From Chrysochromulina tobinii (taxonomy: Eukaryota > Haptophyta > Prymnesiales > Chrysochromulinaceae), in the NCBI GenBank assembly GCA_001275005.1, contig JWZX01002645.1, positions 1 to 19,802 on the forward strand: a stretch of DNA of 19,802 nucleotides, given 5' to 3'. The position numbers and the translations under genes were made by a program. Shown piece by piece: positions 1 to 8,057 of this stretch (its first letter is position 1; the number at the start of each line of letters is the position of its first letter). The notes under the pieces were generated by a model that made no database searches, had not been told where the DNA came from, and was given only the letters and a program-made list of their open reading frames with translations.

Positions 1-92
1 GACAAGCCTCGACAGGCTCGACAGGCAAGGCCTCGACAGCAGCTCGACGGAGCCTCGACAGCTCGACAGCTCGACAGCCAGGGCTCAAAATA
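1..92. repeat. Short CTCGACAG-type imperfect tandem repeat
   Basis: The first ~90 bases are an irregular array of GACAGGCTC / AGCTCGACAG words (cctcgacag, gctcgacag, ctcgacagc) with variable spacing. No coding potential is visible. It lies beyond the 3' end of the membrane-protein gene at 341-1081 and is cut by the window edge, so its full length is unknown. Confidence 0.6.
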
Positions 93-340
93 TTCCATCA
101 CAACACACCAACACGTACAACGCAATCTCAAACACCAACAAATGCGGCAGATGTTGAAAAGGTCGTGCCTGAAGTTTTATCAGCACAGTCAATCTCCCCG
201 TTGAGAACGTGTAGCACGCACGCCTCATTCATTGCTGTTGGCGGGACAACTCAACGCAACAGCCACAAGCAAGACCTCAAATGGATGCCTTCTCAAGCTC
301 ATTAAGCCAGAGACGACTGGGCGGGGAGCTATAATAGCCC
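93..340. other. Intergenic, no recognisable feature
   Basis: About 250 bp of lower-GC sequence downstream of the minus-strand gene ending at 341. I see no ORF, RNA gene or repeat in it. It presumably includes the 3' UTR and cleavage region of that gene. An AATAAA-like signal is not evident on the minus strand. Confidence 0.4.
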
Positions 341-1081
341 TTAGAGGAGAAGCAGTGCGATGCCGGCCGCAGCTGGTAGACACGCGAGCAGTGCCGTAGG
401 CCGCTTCAGCGCGTGATCCTGATTCTCACTATAGGTGAGGTGGAGAATCAACAGACCCTCAGCGACGGCGAACGCGTGCCACGCACAATGCCGCAAGATC
501 CAGACGCGACGTGACGTCGAGGCACGGCTGTAGGAAAGGGCAGCCATGAGAGGGATCGTCCACAGACAATACACCATGCCGCGCACGTATGCGACGTTGA
601 GCATGAGCCAAAGCACGAATGCCGTGGCAGTGGCGCGGTCGACCTTGCACACGAGGCTTCTGGACTTCGCGCTGAAGATGGGCGGGTCACAGTTGCCGCC
701 GTAGTCCGCGCTGAGGCTGATGAGGCAGACGGCCGAGCCGCTGATAGTGGTTATCAAGTCTCCTTTCAAGTGACCGTAAAGCGCCAACAGCGCAAAGAGC
801 AGGCATGAGGCTCCCACGGCGATGCTTTGTGGCTTGAAAGCATCCGCTGGTAGCAGCTGGCCAGAACCCACGGGCAGCCCGTAAGACCTGAGCCCGGTAG
901 TTGGCGAGTTTACAGCCTCCGTTTTCTTCTTCTCGGTGACGGCGTCCATGGCCTGCTTCTTCTCAGAGGTGCGCTTGCGAATGCGGACGCTTGAGGGTGA
1001 TGGCGTGCGGGCGCGCGCGGGCGCCGGCGAGGTCGCACGTCTCTGCGCAGATGATGCGTGAGCGCGAGGAGAAGAGCGCAT
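341..1081 (-). CDS. Multi-pass membrane protein, function unknown
   Basis: Intronless ORF of 246 aa from ATG 1081 to TAA 341; the frame stays open five codons further upstream but holds no earlier ATG. Residues 1-50 are rich in Arg, Ser, Pro and Ala and could be a targeting or disordered segment; a second Met at residue 45 (MDAVTEKKK) is an alternative start. From about residue 87 on there are five to six hydrophobic segments (about 87-104, 108-125, 151-168, 169-185, 199-217, 229-246), with short polar loops such as KSRSLVCKVDRA, and the chain ends in a hydrophobic LLLL. This indicates an integral membrane protein with five or six spans. I do not recognise the family. It is divergently arranged with the SMP gene, the two possible start codons being only 39 or 153 bp away, so they probably share a promoter region. 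Confidence 0.6.
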   Translation of the reverse strand: MRSSPRAHASSAQRRATSPAPARARTPSPSSVRIRKRTSEKKQAMDAVTEKKKTEAVNSPTTGLRSYGLPVGSGQLLPADAFKPQSIAVGASCLLFALLALYGHLKGDLITTISGSAVCLISLSADYGGNCDPPIFSAKSRSLVCKVDRATATAFVLWLMLNVAYVRGMVYCLWTIPLMAALSYSRASTSRRVWILRHCAWHAFAVAEGLLILHLTYSENQDHALKRPTALLACLPAAAGIALLLL

Positions 1082-1234
1082 TGAGTCGAAGACCACACGA
1101 AGACGAAGTTCACTCTTTAAATGACGAGGACAATCAAACGCAGAAAGTTATTACGGCTGGGAATTGTGAGTGCGTGCCTCGGCCCCGGAAAAGTGACGAA
1201 TCTTGCGGAAAACGGACCACATCCCTTCGAATTC
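1082..1234. promoter_or_regulatory. Probable bidirectional promoter region
   Basis: The gap between the ATG of the minus-strand membrane protein (1081) and the preferred ATG of the plus-strand SMP gene (1235). It contains an AT-richer island (ctctttaaatgacgag, about 1110-1125) in otherwise GC-rich DNA. If the upstream in-frame ATG at 1121 is the true SMP start, only 39 bp remain, which is why 1235 is preferred. Promoter function is inferred from position only. Confidence 0.35.
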
Positions 1235-4200
1235 ATGAGGAGCTTGACGGGCTTCGTGGGTGGTACCCCCACCACCGCTCCCGTGCTCCGACGAGTGGCC
1301 GCGGCGGCCTGCTTGCAGCGGGTGCGCACGCCCATTTGCAGCGGCGCCGCCGGCGCCGCGGCTTCCAATTTCCAGCAGCTGGCGGGAGTGACGGCTGCCG
1401 TGGTGAGAGGCGGCCAAGGCGCTGCATTTTGGCAGCTCGTCATCGCATTCGTATGTGGCGGTCTATTCGTGACGTGCTCGATAGGCTTTCTCGTGCTTGC
1501 GTACACGTACGGCGCGACCAACGTCGACCGCGCCAAGAAAATGATCTCGCTGGTCGTGCGCCGAACGGTGAGGGTCTGCGACCTTGCTTGCTCGACCATG
1601 TGCCTGCATTTGGCTTGCGCTCACGCTGCGACCCGGTGGGCACTCCCTCGCGCGTGCCCTCGCTCCCTGCTTCCAGTTCGACATCGCGATGACCATGATC
1701 GGCGCGGCGAGCATGGCGCTCTGGCGCCGGCGCCTCCCTGGCGCACCGTGTCTGCCCGAGATTGAGTGCCCGGTGGGCGAGCTCGGTCAACCGGTGGCGC
1801 CGCCGAACCGGTGGCGCGAGGCGTGGTATATCCTGCGCACGGGCTTCGTCAAGGTGCGGCGCACCGCCTCCGAGGGCATCGAGGCCCTCAAGCTTGAGGC
1901 CAAGCTGTACTCGGCCGCGGTCGGCAGGCCCGCCCTTGTGGGGTTCCAATACATCGTCGACCGGTGCGCCGCGCGGAGAGAGCCATCTGAGTGGCGTCGG
2001 AGAGCCATCTGAGTGGCGTCGGAGTGCCATCTGAGTGGCGTCGGAGTGCCTTCTGATTACCATTGATTACAACTGATTAACACTGATTAACACTGATTAA
2101 CACAAATACCACTGAGTGGCGTCGGAGTGCCTTCTGAGTGCGTCGGAGTAGCGCGGAAAACCGCTCCGCTGTCTCGCTCCAAATATGGCAGGTACACGCC
2201 GTTGCGGCTCCAGGCCGTGCTCGAGACGGCGCTGCGCGAGTCCCTCGAGGGGATCGAGATCGGATCTCGCAGGCTCGTGCTCTCGAGCTTCTCGGTCGGC
2301 GCAGTTTCCCCACAGCTGCTCGGCGCGCGCACGTACGACATCGGACCCGATGCGCTCGGCTTCGACTTCGACATCAGGCGAGCGTCTGCGCCCGTGCCCT
2401 TCTCACTGATGACCACTGATGGCCTCTGATGACCACTGATTACCAATGATAACCACTGATCGCTTGGCTTCGACGTTGGCCTCACTGATTACCACTGATT
2501 ACCACTGATTACCACTGTTTATCACTGAGTATCACTGATTATCACTGACTACCACTGCTTACCACCGATTACCACGTTGGCCTCAGTTGGGAGTCAAACC
2601 TCCGTGCGGATCTAGAGGCTGTCGAGGAGGAGGAGGAGGACTTTCCCGCGCTCGCTCTCGGGCTACGACGCGCTCGTGTGCCGGTGAGCGTGCGCAATCT
2701 GATGAGCGCTGATGAGCACTGATGAGCGCTGATGAGCGCTGATGAGCGCTGATGACATCAGGTGACCGTGCGCAACCTACGCTTCCAAGGGCCCGTGCGC
2801 GTCGTGGTGACGCACTTGTCGGCCGAGGACCCCGGGTTCGGTGCTATCTTGTTCTCGCTACCCACGCCGCCCGAGGTGGGGCTCGACGTGCGCATAGCGG
2901 GCGGAGAGGTAACGCGCGTAGCCTGATGACCACTGATGACCACTGATGGCCACTGATGACCACTGATGACCACTGATGACCACTGATGACCACTGATGAC
3001 CACTGATGACCACTGATGACCACTGATGACCACTGATGACCAGGGCGGTGAGGAAACGCGCGCGTCCCCTGTTTCCGCGACGAGCCGCACAAGCTCCCTG
3101 CATGCAAGTGCTCACCACGGCGCCCTCTCCTCCCCACAGGTAACGCGCGTCCCCTTTTTCCGCGACGAGCTGCGACGCGTGCTCCAGAATAAGATTGTCG
3201 ATGAGTACTTGTGGCCGCGGCGGCTGGTTGTTCCGGCGGAGCAGCCAGGAGCGATCGGAGTGCCCGTGCTCGCGCCTGAGCAGGTGAGTGTCGTTTGCCA
3301 CTTGATTGCCACTTGATTGCCTCTTGATTGCCTCTTGATTGCCTCTCAGGGCCTCTGAGTGCCTCTGAGTGCCTCTGAGTGCCTGTGCTCGCGCCTGAGC
3401 AGGTGAGTGTGCGGCTGAGTGCGACTCATTGATGCGACGGAGTGCCCTCTGATCACCTCTGATGACCTCCCGATCGTCTCCGATTGCATCCTCCTGTGCA
3501 GCTCGAGGCGTTGCGATGGGACGACCCCCTACTCCGTGCCGAGCGTGCTCTCGCCGAGCAGCCTGCAGTCGAGGCTCTCCAGGCACGTCGCCCTTCTTCT
3601 AATGGTCTCTGATGGCCTCGAATGGCCTCTGATGACCTCTGATGGCCTCCCTGATTGCATGCAGGAAGATCGGCGTGCCCTCTAATGACCTCTGATGACC
3701 TCTGATGGCCTCCCTTATTGCATGCAGGAAGATCGGCGTGCCCTTGAGGCGTTGGAAGTGCCCAAATTCGAATTGTCGCTCGGCGTGCTTCGTCCGTTTG
3801 ACCTGTCGATGGGCAATCTGACGGGCGATCTCGGCGATCTCGCTGAGTATCTCGCCGACTTTCGGAAGGTGCTCGGCAATGGCACGGACAATCAGGACAT
3901 CCTGCGCCTGACCTCCGACCTCGTGACTGAATTCGGCGACAGGCTGCAAGCGGCCAACCTCGCCAATCTCGACTTTGGAGATCAGCGCGAGGTGCTCGCC
4001 TTCATCGCCAACTTGACGGAGCGAACGGATCTCGTCGAGCGACTCGCCAACCTGACGGGCTCCGAGGTGATTGCCACCGATGGCCACTGATTACCACTGA
4101 TTACCTCCAATTACCACTGATTGCCATCCGAATGTGGGCAGGTCGAGCGACTTGCCAATCTCGTCGACTTCGCAGCGCTCGATAAGCAAATCGAGGTCGG

Positions 4201-5770
4201 CCGCCGCCGATTCCAAATATGGCAGTGGCCTGAGTGGGTTCCCCGCATCGGCAGCGGCGACGGGCGCGCCGCCGACCCCGCGGCGCTCGCTGGCGCTGGC
4301 GCGAACGCGAGCACCGACGGGGGTGCCTGGTGGCTGTCCCTCGTCAACGTCTCCATTTTTGGTGGAAGGTCTCCTGAGATGGCAACGTCCGTCGTCAACG
4401 TCTCCGGGCAGCAGCAGCAGGCACTGCTGCAGTTAGGCGCGGCGGCCAACGGCACCTCCTCGGTGGCGTGGTGGGGCGCGTTGGGCGCCGTCCCGGGCGC
4501 CCTAGCCGCGGTCCCGGGCGCTCTGAGCGCCGTTCCGGGCGCTGTCGGGGGTGGGGCACTTTGGGTGGCAGGCCGGCTTGGATTCGGTGCGAGCGAGTCG
4601 CCAAAGGCGTCCGTTCCATATGGAAGCTTGATTGAGAGCTCAATCTCAGTCGAGGCGGCCAAGGGGGTCAGCAGGCGCGCGAACGCGAGTGATTCTGCTC
4701 CTTTCTCCTGGTGGCGCTTCGGCCCTGGTGGTGCAAGGACCGAATTCTCGACGAACGCGACGCAGCTAAGCGCCATCGCGAGCACCAACAGCAGCAGCAG
4801 CAGCGACGAGCCGACGATGACGGGCGCGGCCACGACGATGGACGACTGGGCAGCATTCCAATCGTTTGGCGACTTGGATGCCCTTGCCGCGGGAAGTGTC
4901 GCCCAGGACGTCACTCCGCCCAAGACGGCGCTTGCCGCGACCAACAACAGCACTGCTGTCAGCTGGACGCTCCTAGGCTTCCGATTTGGCGGGAAAGACA
5001 ATGCCCTCGAAACGGGTCGACCAGCACCAGCGACAGCGCCGGCGGCGGCGACCGCGACCGCGACTTCGAATGCGGCTGCGACGACGATGACAGGCGGATC
5101 GCTCATCGAGTTCACAGCCAATTCACAGCGCATCGAGACGCCGCTGGACGGCAGCAGCGCGGCCACGCAGACCAACGGAAGCAGCGCTGTGCTCGACTTG
5201 TTGAGGCGCTTGAATCTCAGGAGGCCGCCGTCTGCACCTCCGCCGCCTCCTCCCGCGCCGCCACCAGTGCAGCCGCCGTCGCCGCTCGCCTCACCTGCCA
5301 CAGCGCTACCACCCTATGCCCGCTGGTCGCAACCCGCGACTCCGGATCCATTCGCTCGGCTGTGGGCGCCGCCGCCGCCGCCGCCACCGCCCGCCGCCGT
5401 GACCGGCTCGGCGCCCATCAAGACGCCCTTCGAACCCATCGAGTCTGATTCCGCAGTGGAAGTCTCTTCGGCGGTCGCCGTGCGGAATCAGACTTCCAAA
5501 AAAGGCAAGATGGCCGAGGAGGCGAGCGCGGCACCGCTCACGAGCGTGCAGCGGTGGCGGCTTTGGCGCGGTCCTCCTGAGCTAGCCATATTAGGCAGTG
5601 GCGGTCCTCCTCCTCCTGAGCTAGCCGGGCAGGTGGTGCCGCCGCTCAAGACGGCGCCAGACGAGGAGAGCCGAGATGACTTGAGGAGAAGGAGGCGGCG
5701 AAGATTGAGGCAAGATGACATCGAGATCGAGGAGAGGCGCGGCGCTGACGAGGCGTGGGCGAGCGAGTGA
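1235..5770 (+). CDS. SMP-domain membrane-contact-site protein (E-Syt/tricalbin-like), 9 exons
   Basis: Inferred exons: 1235-1567, 1677-1963, 2192-2377, 2587-2683, 2762-2908, 3140-3283, 3502-3582, 3728-4066, 4142-5770; all junctions are in phase, giving 1080 aa (an in-frame ATG at 1121 would add 38). A long hydrophobic stretch (res ~64-92) and a second at ~112-127 could form an ER hairpin anchor. Residues ~195-385, spread over exons 2-6, read as an SMP lipid-transfer domain: FQYIVDR-YTPLRLQAVLE, LGARTYDIG, GFDFDISWESN, VTVRNLRFQGPVRVVV, FSLPTPPEVGLDVRI, VTRVPFFRDELRRVLQNKIV and a DEYLWPRRLVVP end resembling plant synaptotagmins. Known relatives move glycerolipids between ER and plasma membrane. 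I see no C2 domain after it; exon 8 is amphipathic (repeated ERLANLT) and exon 9 is a 542-residue low-complexity tail rich in Ala, Gly, Pro and Ser with Trp-rich patches, poly-Pro and a basic end (RRRRRRRLR). SMP assignment is by motif reading; the tail function is unknown. Confidence 0.75.
1568..1676 (+). other. SMP gene intron 1 (GT-AG, phase 0)
   Basis: 109 bp, donor ACG|GTGAGG, acceptor TTCCAG|TTC. Reading through would shift the frame away from the GC3-rich coding that resumes as FDIAMTMIGAAS. This is the ordinary-looking intron of the gene: it holds no minisatellite and no obvious copy of a flanking exon. Confidence 0.7.
1964..2191 (+). repeat. SMP gene intron 2 with 22-bp and 10-bp tandem repeats
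   Basis: 228 bp, donor CG|GTGCGC, acceptor GGCAG|GTACAC, phase 2, joining IVDR to YTPLRLQ. From 1979 a 22-bp unit (agagccatctgagtggcgtcgg) is repeated three times almost exactly, then a 10-bp unit (tgattaacac and relatives) runs about 2053-2111, then a partial return of the 22-bp unit. Both repeats contain CTGAG/CTGAT. Confidence 0.75.
2378..2586 (+). repeat. SMP gene intron 3, apparent GC-AG, TGATTACCAC minisatellite
   Basis: 209 bp. No GT at the expected place gives the right phase; a GC donor ATCAG|GCGAGC does, joining DFDI-S to WESNLR (matching the I-x-W of plant SMP domains). The interior is a degenerate TGATKACCAC array (about 2407-2452 and 2484-2575). Between the two blocks, ttggcttcgacgttggcctc looks like a diverged copy of the end of exon 3 (gctcggcttcgacttcgac), and gttggcctca recurs at the acceptor. 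Confidence 0.65.
2684..2761 (+). repeat. SMP gene intron 4, six TGATGAGCGC units
   Basis: 78 bp, donor CCG|GTGAGC, acceptor ATCAG|GTGACC, phase 0. The first 17 bases (gtgagcgtgcgcaatct) differ at only two positions from the first 17 of the next exon (gtgaccgtgcgcaacct), so intron start and exon start are duplicates. The rest is about six units of TGATGAGCGC (2700-2757). Confidence 0.8.
2909..3139 (+). repeat. SMP gene intron 5 with 12-unit TGATGACCAC array and exon copies
   Basis: 231 bp, donor GAGAG|GTAACG, acceptor CCACAG|GTAACG, phase 0. It starts gtaacgcgcgt, identical to the start of the next exon. Twelve 10-bp TGATGACCAC units span 2924-3042 (one is TGATGGCCAC). At 3054-3090 there is a second, imperfect copy of the next exon start (aacgcgcgcgtcccctgttt, then ccgcgacgag). 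The last 43 bp (3097-3139) are a module also found in FIST introns. Confidence 0.85.
3284..3501 (+). repeat. SMP gene intron 6 with duplicated splice junction
   Basis: 218 bp, donor GAGCAG|GTGAGT, acceptor TGTGCAG|CTCGAG, phase 0. TTGATTGCCWCT units follow the donor. At about 3376-3410 the last ~25 bases of exon 6 plus its donor (tgctcgcgcctgagcag then gtgagtgt) appear again, with one mismatch. Using that copy as an exon would hit a TGA within ten codons, so it is intronic. Confidence 0.75.
3583..3727 (+). repeat. SMP gene intron 7, apparent GC-AG, duplicated acceptor
   Basis: 145 bp. A GC donor, CTCCAG|GCACGT, gives the phase 0 required by the next exon (EDRRALEALE). The acceptor region is present twice: attgcatgcag followed by gaagatcggcgtgccct occurs at 3653-3680 and at 3717-3744, identical over 28 bp, separated by TGATGACCTC units. 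Only the second copy is open; the first runs into TAA. Confidence 0.65.
4067..4141 (+). repeat. SMP gene intron 8, TGATTACCAC repeat
   Basis: 75 bp, donor CCGAG|GTGATT, acceptor GGGCAG|GTCGAG, phase 0, made mainly of TGATTACCAC / TGATTGCCAT units. The exon before it contains gtcgagcgactcgccaacct and the exon after it starts gtcgagcgacttgccaatct, so here the duplicated block is kept as coding sequence on both sides. Confidence 0.75.
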
Positions 5771-6069
5771 CTGTGGGGAGGTTGTGGCGCCGCTCGCTGT
5801 ACCTGGCCTCCCAGTCGAGTGTTACGCGCTCCTTTGAGAGTCTTGTTGGTGATGGTTACTAAAATGCACCAGATAAGAAACCACCGTCCTCTCCGACGGA
5901 GCGGAGCGAGCAGACTATACCTGCGATACATACCTGAGTGTTGAGAGACCGTAGGAGCTAGGTCCGTCACCGCTCACCTGTGTGCTCGGTACTCACTACG
6001 GCGATCGTCGGTACACGCGTTCCGGAGAATACCGTACATGTACCTTTCGCATTGTGCTGGATGAGGAGA
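5771..6069. other. Convergent intergenic region
   Basis: 299 bp between the stop of the SMP gene (+) and the stop of the ankyrin gene (-). It must contain both 3' UTRs and ends. I see no RNA gene, repeat or convincing ORF, and no clear AATAAA. Confidence 0.4.
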
Positions 6070-7056
6070 TCAGCGGTGGGCTGCGACAATGGCGGGCGCC
6101 AGCATCTGTGCCGTGCGCCCGCCTTTCGTCATCGCGCTCATGTCGGCCCCTCGGCTGTACAGAAGCTCGACCGCATCAGCATGCTGACCCTTGCACGCGA
6201 GCAGCAGCGCCGTCCAGCCATTGTCGTCGGCGTGGTTGGCGTTGGCGCCGCGGTCGAGCAGCTGCACGAGCAGCGGCACGTGCCCGCCCTCTGCCGCCAT
6301 CAGCAGCGGGCTGCGACCGCACAGGTCGGTAGCGTCGTACCCTGTCGCTTCCACAGCGAGCAACGCGGCGGCCGCCTCCGATTGGCCACGGTGTGCTGCG
6401 AGGTGGAGTGGGCGCGCGCCGTCGGCGGAGGCGACGTTGGGCGCCGCGCCGCGCTCGAGGAGCGTCGTGATCACCGCCGCGTGGCCGCTGCGCGCGGCGC
6501 GGTGGAGCGCCGCCTCTCCACGACCAACGGGCTGGACTGCGTTCACGTCCGCGCCAGCGTCGAGGAGCGCGACGACCGCCTCCACGTGGCCGGAGCCCGC
6601 CGCGAGCGAGAGCGGCTGGAGCCCATACACGTCTTCAATCTTGGGGAAGAGCTTCGGCGGTGCCTCCTCGCCCTCGGCTGGCGGTGGCGCCAGCCTTGCG
6701 CACGCCTCGGCGACCACCGCCGCGTCGCCACGGACGGCGGCCTCGTAGATCGTCTTGGCGATCGCCATGTCGCAGCTGGTGCCCACGTCGTTGAGCGTGA
6801 GCAGCAGGCCCGCGGGACTGGGGCCGGGCATCTTCCAACTCGTGGTCTTCAGGACCCCGAGGTCGTGCAGGTGCACGACCTTTGGTCCGATAGGCCCCGT
6901 CTTCGCCCCGTACTCGGACATGTCGATTTCGAACTTGGGCATGCGCGACATGGAGGCCTGCAGGCTGCGATCGCCATTGATACGGAGCGCCGACGTGGGT
7001 CGCGAGCCCGGCCGCTCCGGCTCCAGGAACACGCCGCTCAAGACTTTTGAGGCCAT
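6070..7056 (-). CDS. Ankyrin-repeat protein
   Basis: Intronless ORF, 328 aa from ATG 7056 (the frame is open upstream but without ATG). The N-terminal ~95 residues (motifs VFLEPERPGSRP and KVVHLHDLGVLKTTSWKM) match no domain I know. Residues ~100-310 carry about five to six ankyrin repeats: GLQPLSLAAGSGHVEAVVAL (143+), GEAALHRAARSGHAAVITTL (~180+), GARPLHLAAHRGQSEAAAAL (~213+), GRSPLLMAAEGGHVPLLVQL (~247+) and GWTALLLACKGQHADAVELL (~280+), most followed by the usual D/G-A-N beta-turn. Ankyrin repeats are protein-binding scaffolds; the partner cannot be told from sequence. No signal peptide or membrane span is visible, so it is probably cytosolic or nuclear. It converges with the SMP gene. Confidence 0.85.
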   Translation of the reverse strand: MASKVLSGVFLEPERPGSRPTSALRINGDRSLQASMSRMPKFEIDMSEYGAKTGPIGPKVVHLHDLGVLKTTSWKMPGPSPAGLLLTLNDVGTSCDMAIAKTIYEAAVRGDAAVVAEACARLAPPPAEGEEAPPKLFPKIEDVYGLQPLSLAAGSGHVEAVVALLDAGADVNAVQPVGRGEAALHRAARSGHAAVITTLLERGAAPNVASADGARPLHLAAHRGQSEAAAALLAVEATGYDATDLCGRSPLLMAAEGGHVPLLVQLLDRGANANHADDNGWTALLLACKGQHADAVELLYSRGADMSAMTKGGRTAQMLAPAIVAAHR

Positions 7057-7323
7057 CTTTTCTGTTACGCCGTCTCGGAGGTTTCGATAAAGTTTGTGCG
7101 GAACTCTGTCTGACAAATTTGGAAAGGGGGAAGGGGGATAAGGGGGGGGTGACGAAAGAAAGCTGGGCGCTTTGAGGGCCTTACTTGGGACGAGCTGACC
7201 ACTCGGTGCTTGTCCTGGTGCGGTGTGGCTCGACCCGCGGCTTGAGAACGAGCCGTTGCTTGGTGGCGAGATGCGCCACGCATTCTCTACGCGTTCTTCC
7301 TTGCCACCCTTGGTCCTACTTTA
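7057..7323. promoter_or_regulatory. Upstream region of ankyrin gene with G-run tract
   Basis: 267 bp between the ankyrin start and the truncated ORF at 7324. It holds a G-rich tract at 7126-7149 (runs of 5, 5 and 8 G separated by AA and ATAA) on the plus strand, i.e. C-rich on the sense strand of the ankyrin gene. It may form a G-quadruplex near the promoter or in the 5' UTR. No ORF is convincing here. Confidence 0.35.
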
Positions 7324-7602
7324 CTACAACACGGTTGCTGCGTGATCGGCCAGCTTGTCGTCTTCAGCCTCGGAGTCCTCGGGGTCTTTGAGCGGGTCGC
7401 CAGCGGCAATGATCGGAGCCATCGTTTTCGGCGTGCGCTGCAGCATCCGTTTGGCATTCGACAGGTCGTGCCAGAGCGCCTTCCCCTGCTCATCGTAGTC
7501 CTTGTAGACGCGGAGGCCCTCGGAGCCCATTAGCGCGCAAGCCTCCACCTCGTGCTCTCCGCCTTGGAGATTGTAGTCGCATACCAGTCCGCAGTCGTTC
7601 AA
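7324..7602 (-). pseudogene. 3' remnant of an unidentified protein-coding gene
   Basis: An open frame of 92 codons ending in TAG at 7324 with coding-like codon choice (motifs EACALMGSEGLRVYKDYDEQG, split here as EACALMGSEG and LRVYKDYDEQG, then ALWHDLSNAKRMLQRTP and an acidic DPEDSEAEDDK tail). It has no ATG near its 5' end, and the frame meets a stop just inside the 125-bp direct repeat that begins at 7605. The simplest reading is that the 5' part was lost or separated when the repeat/retroelement arrived. I do not recognise the family; it could also be the last exon of a gene whose other exons are outside the recognisable region. Confidence 0.4.
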
Positions 7603-7604
7603 GA

Positions 7605-7729
7605 GTTTTTAGTGGTATGGGTCATACAACTTGTCCCCTCCCCGGATCGTCATGTGATGTACCAAGGTCCTGCAAATCTGCTCCTTCCCCGGTACCCCTT
7701 CTCCCCCTTCACGTCCGTACGTTTGAATC
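7605..7729. repeat. 125-bp direct repeat, copy 1
   Basis: Runs from gtttttagtggtatgggtca to gtacgtttgaatc and matches 8058-8183 over its whole length with a handful of substitutions and one base of indel. It is not itself convincingly coding. Together with copy 2 it brackets a reverse-transcriptase scrap. Confidence 0.9.
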
Positions 7730-7901
7730 AATTACATTCGCGCGCTCCCAGACGCAATCGACTCAGGCATCCCGCGATCGTGATACGCCGACTCTGCTCG
7801 CGATCGTGATACGCGGGCACGCAGGCATTCAAGCTCGTCCGGAGACCGAGCGCTCATCACTCAGCAATCGTCAAGCAGGGCGGCGTCGAGCTAGCCAAGC
7901 T

Positions 7902-8057
7902 CTTCCGGAGCTAGCCAAGCTCTTCGCGGACGCGTGCGCTGATGAGGTGGCGGCTTTTTCGTTCCCGACGAGTTGGACGACGTGGCACGCGACGTTGATC
8001 CCTAAGCCGGGCAAGGATCGGTGCAAACTCAGCGGCTGGCGTGAGATATGGATTCAA
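7902..8057 (+). mobile_element. Non-LTR retrotransposon reverse-transcriptase fragment
   Basis: About 52 codons in the plus frame read LAKLFADACADE, then FPTSWTTWHATLIPKPGKDR and LSGWREIWIQ. The pattern P-x-S/T-W ... LIPKPGKD ... GWREI is the conserved N-terminal part of LINE-type reverse transcriptases. The catalytic YADD block is absent, since homology stops exactly where the downstream 125-bp repeat begins (8058). It is therefore a dead fragment, 5' truncated and 3' interrupted. The same frame happens to stay open into both repeats, but that extension does not look like RT. Confidence 0.7.

Noticed and set aside
2924-3042. CRISPR array (regular short repeats)
   Set aside because: The 10-bp units are directly adjacent with no unique spacers, lie inside a spliceosomal intron of a eukaryotic gene, and recur in other introns as a minisatellite.
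2752-3137. Translated repeat ORFs such as SVVISGHQWS-type polypeptides on the minus strand
   Set aside because: They are only the 10-bp intronic repeat read in an open frame; a 10-nt unit gives a 30-nt peptide period in any frame without stops.
3284-3440. Extra exon using the inner duplicated junction of SMP intron 6
   Set aside because: Reading on from the inner copy meets an in-frame TGA within ten codons.
4111-5301. Large open frame on the minus strand (396 codons) opposite exon 9 of the SMP gene
   Set aside because: It is the antisense of GC-rich, low-complexity coding DNA; its protein is Ala/Gly/Ser-biased with no motif, while the plus frame continues the SMP gene in phase.
5980-7050. 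356-codon plus-strand frame over the ankyrin gene
   Set aside because: Arg/His/Val-rich shadow of the minus-strand ankyrin repeats, which are unmistakable.
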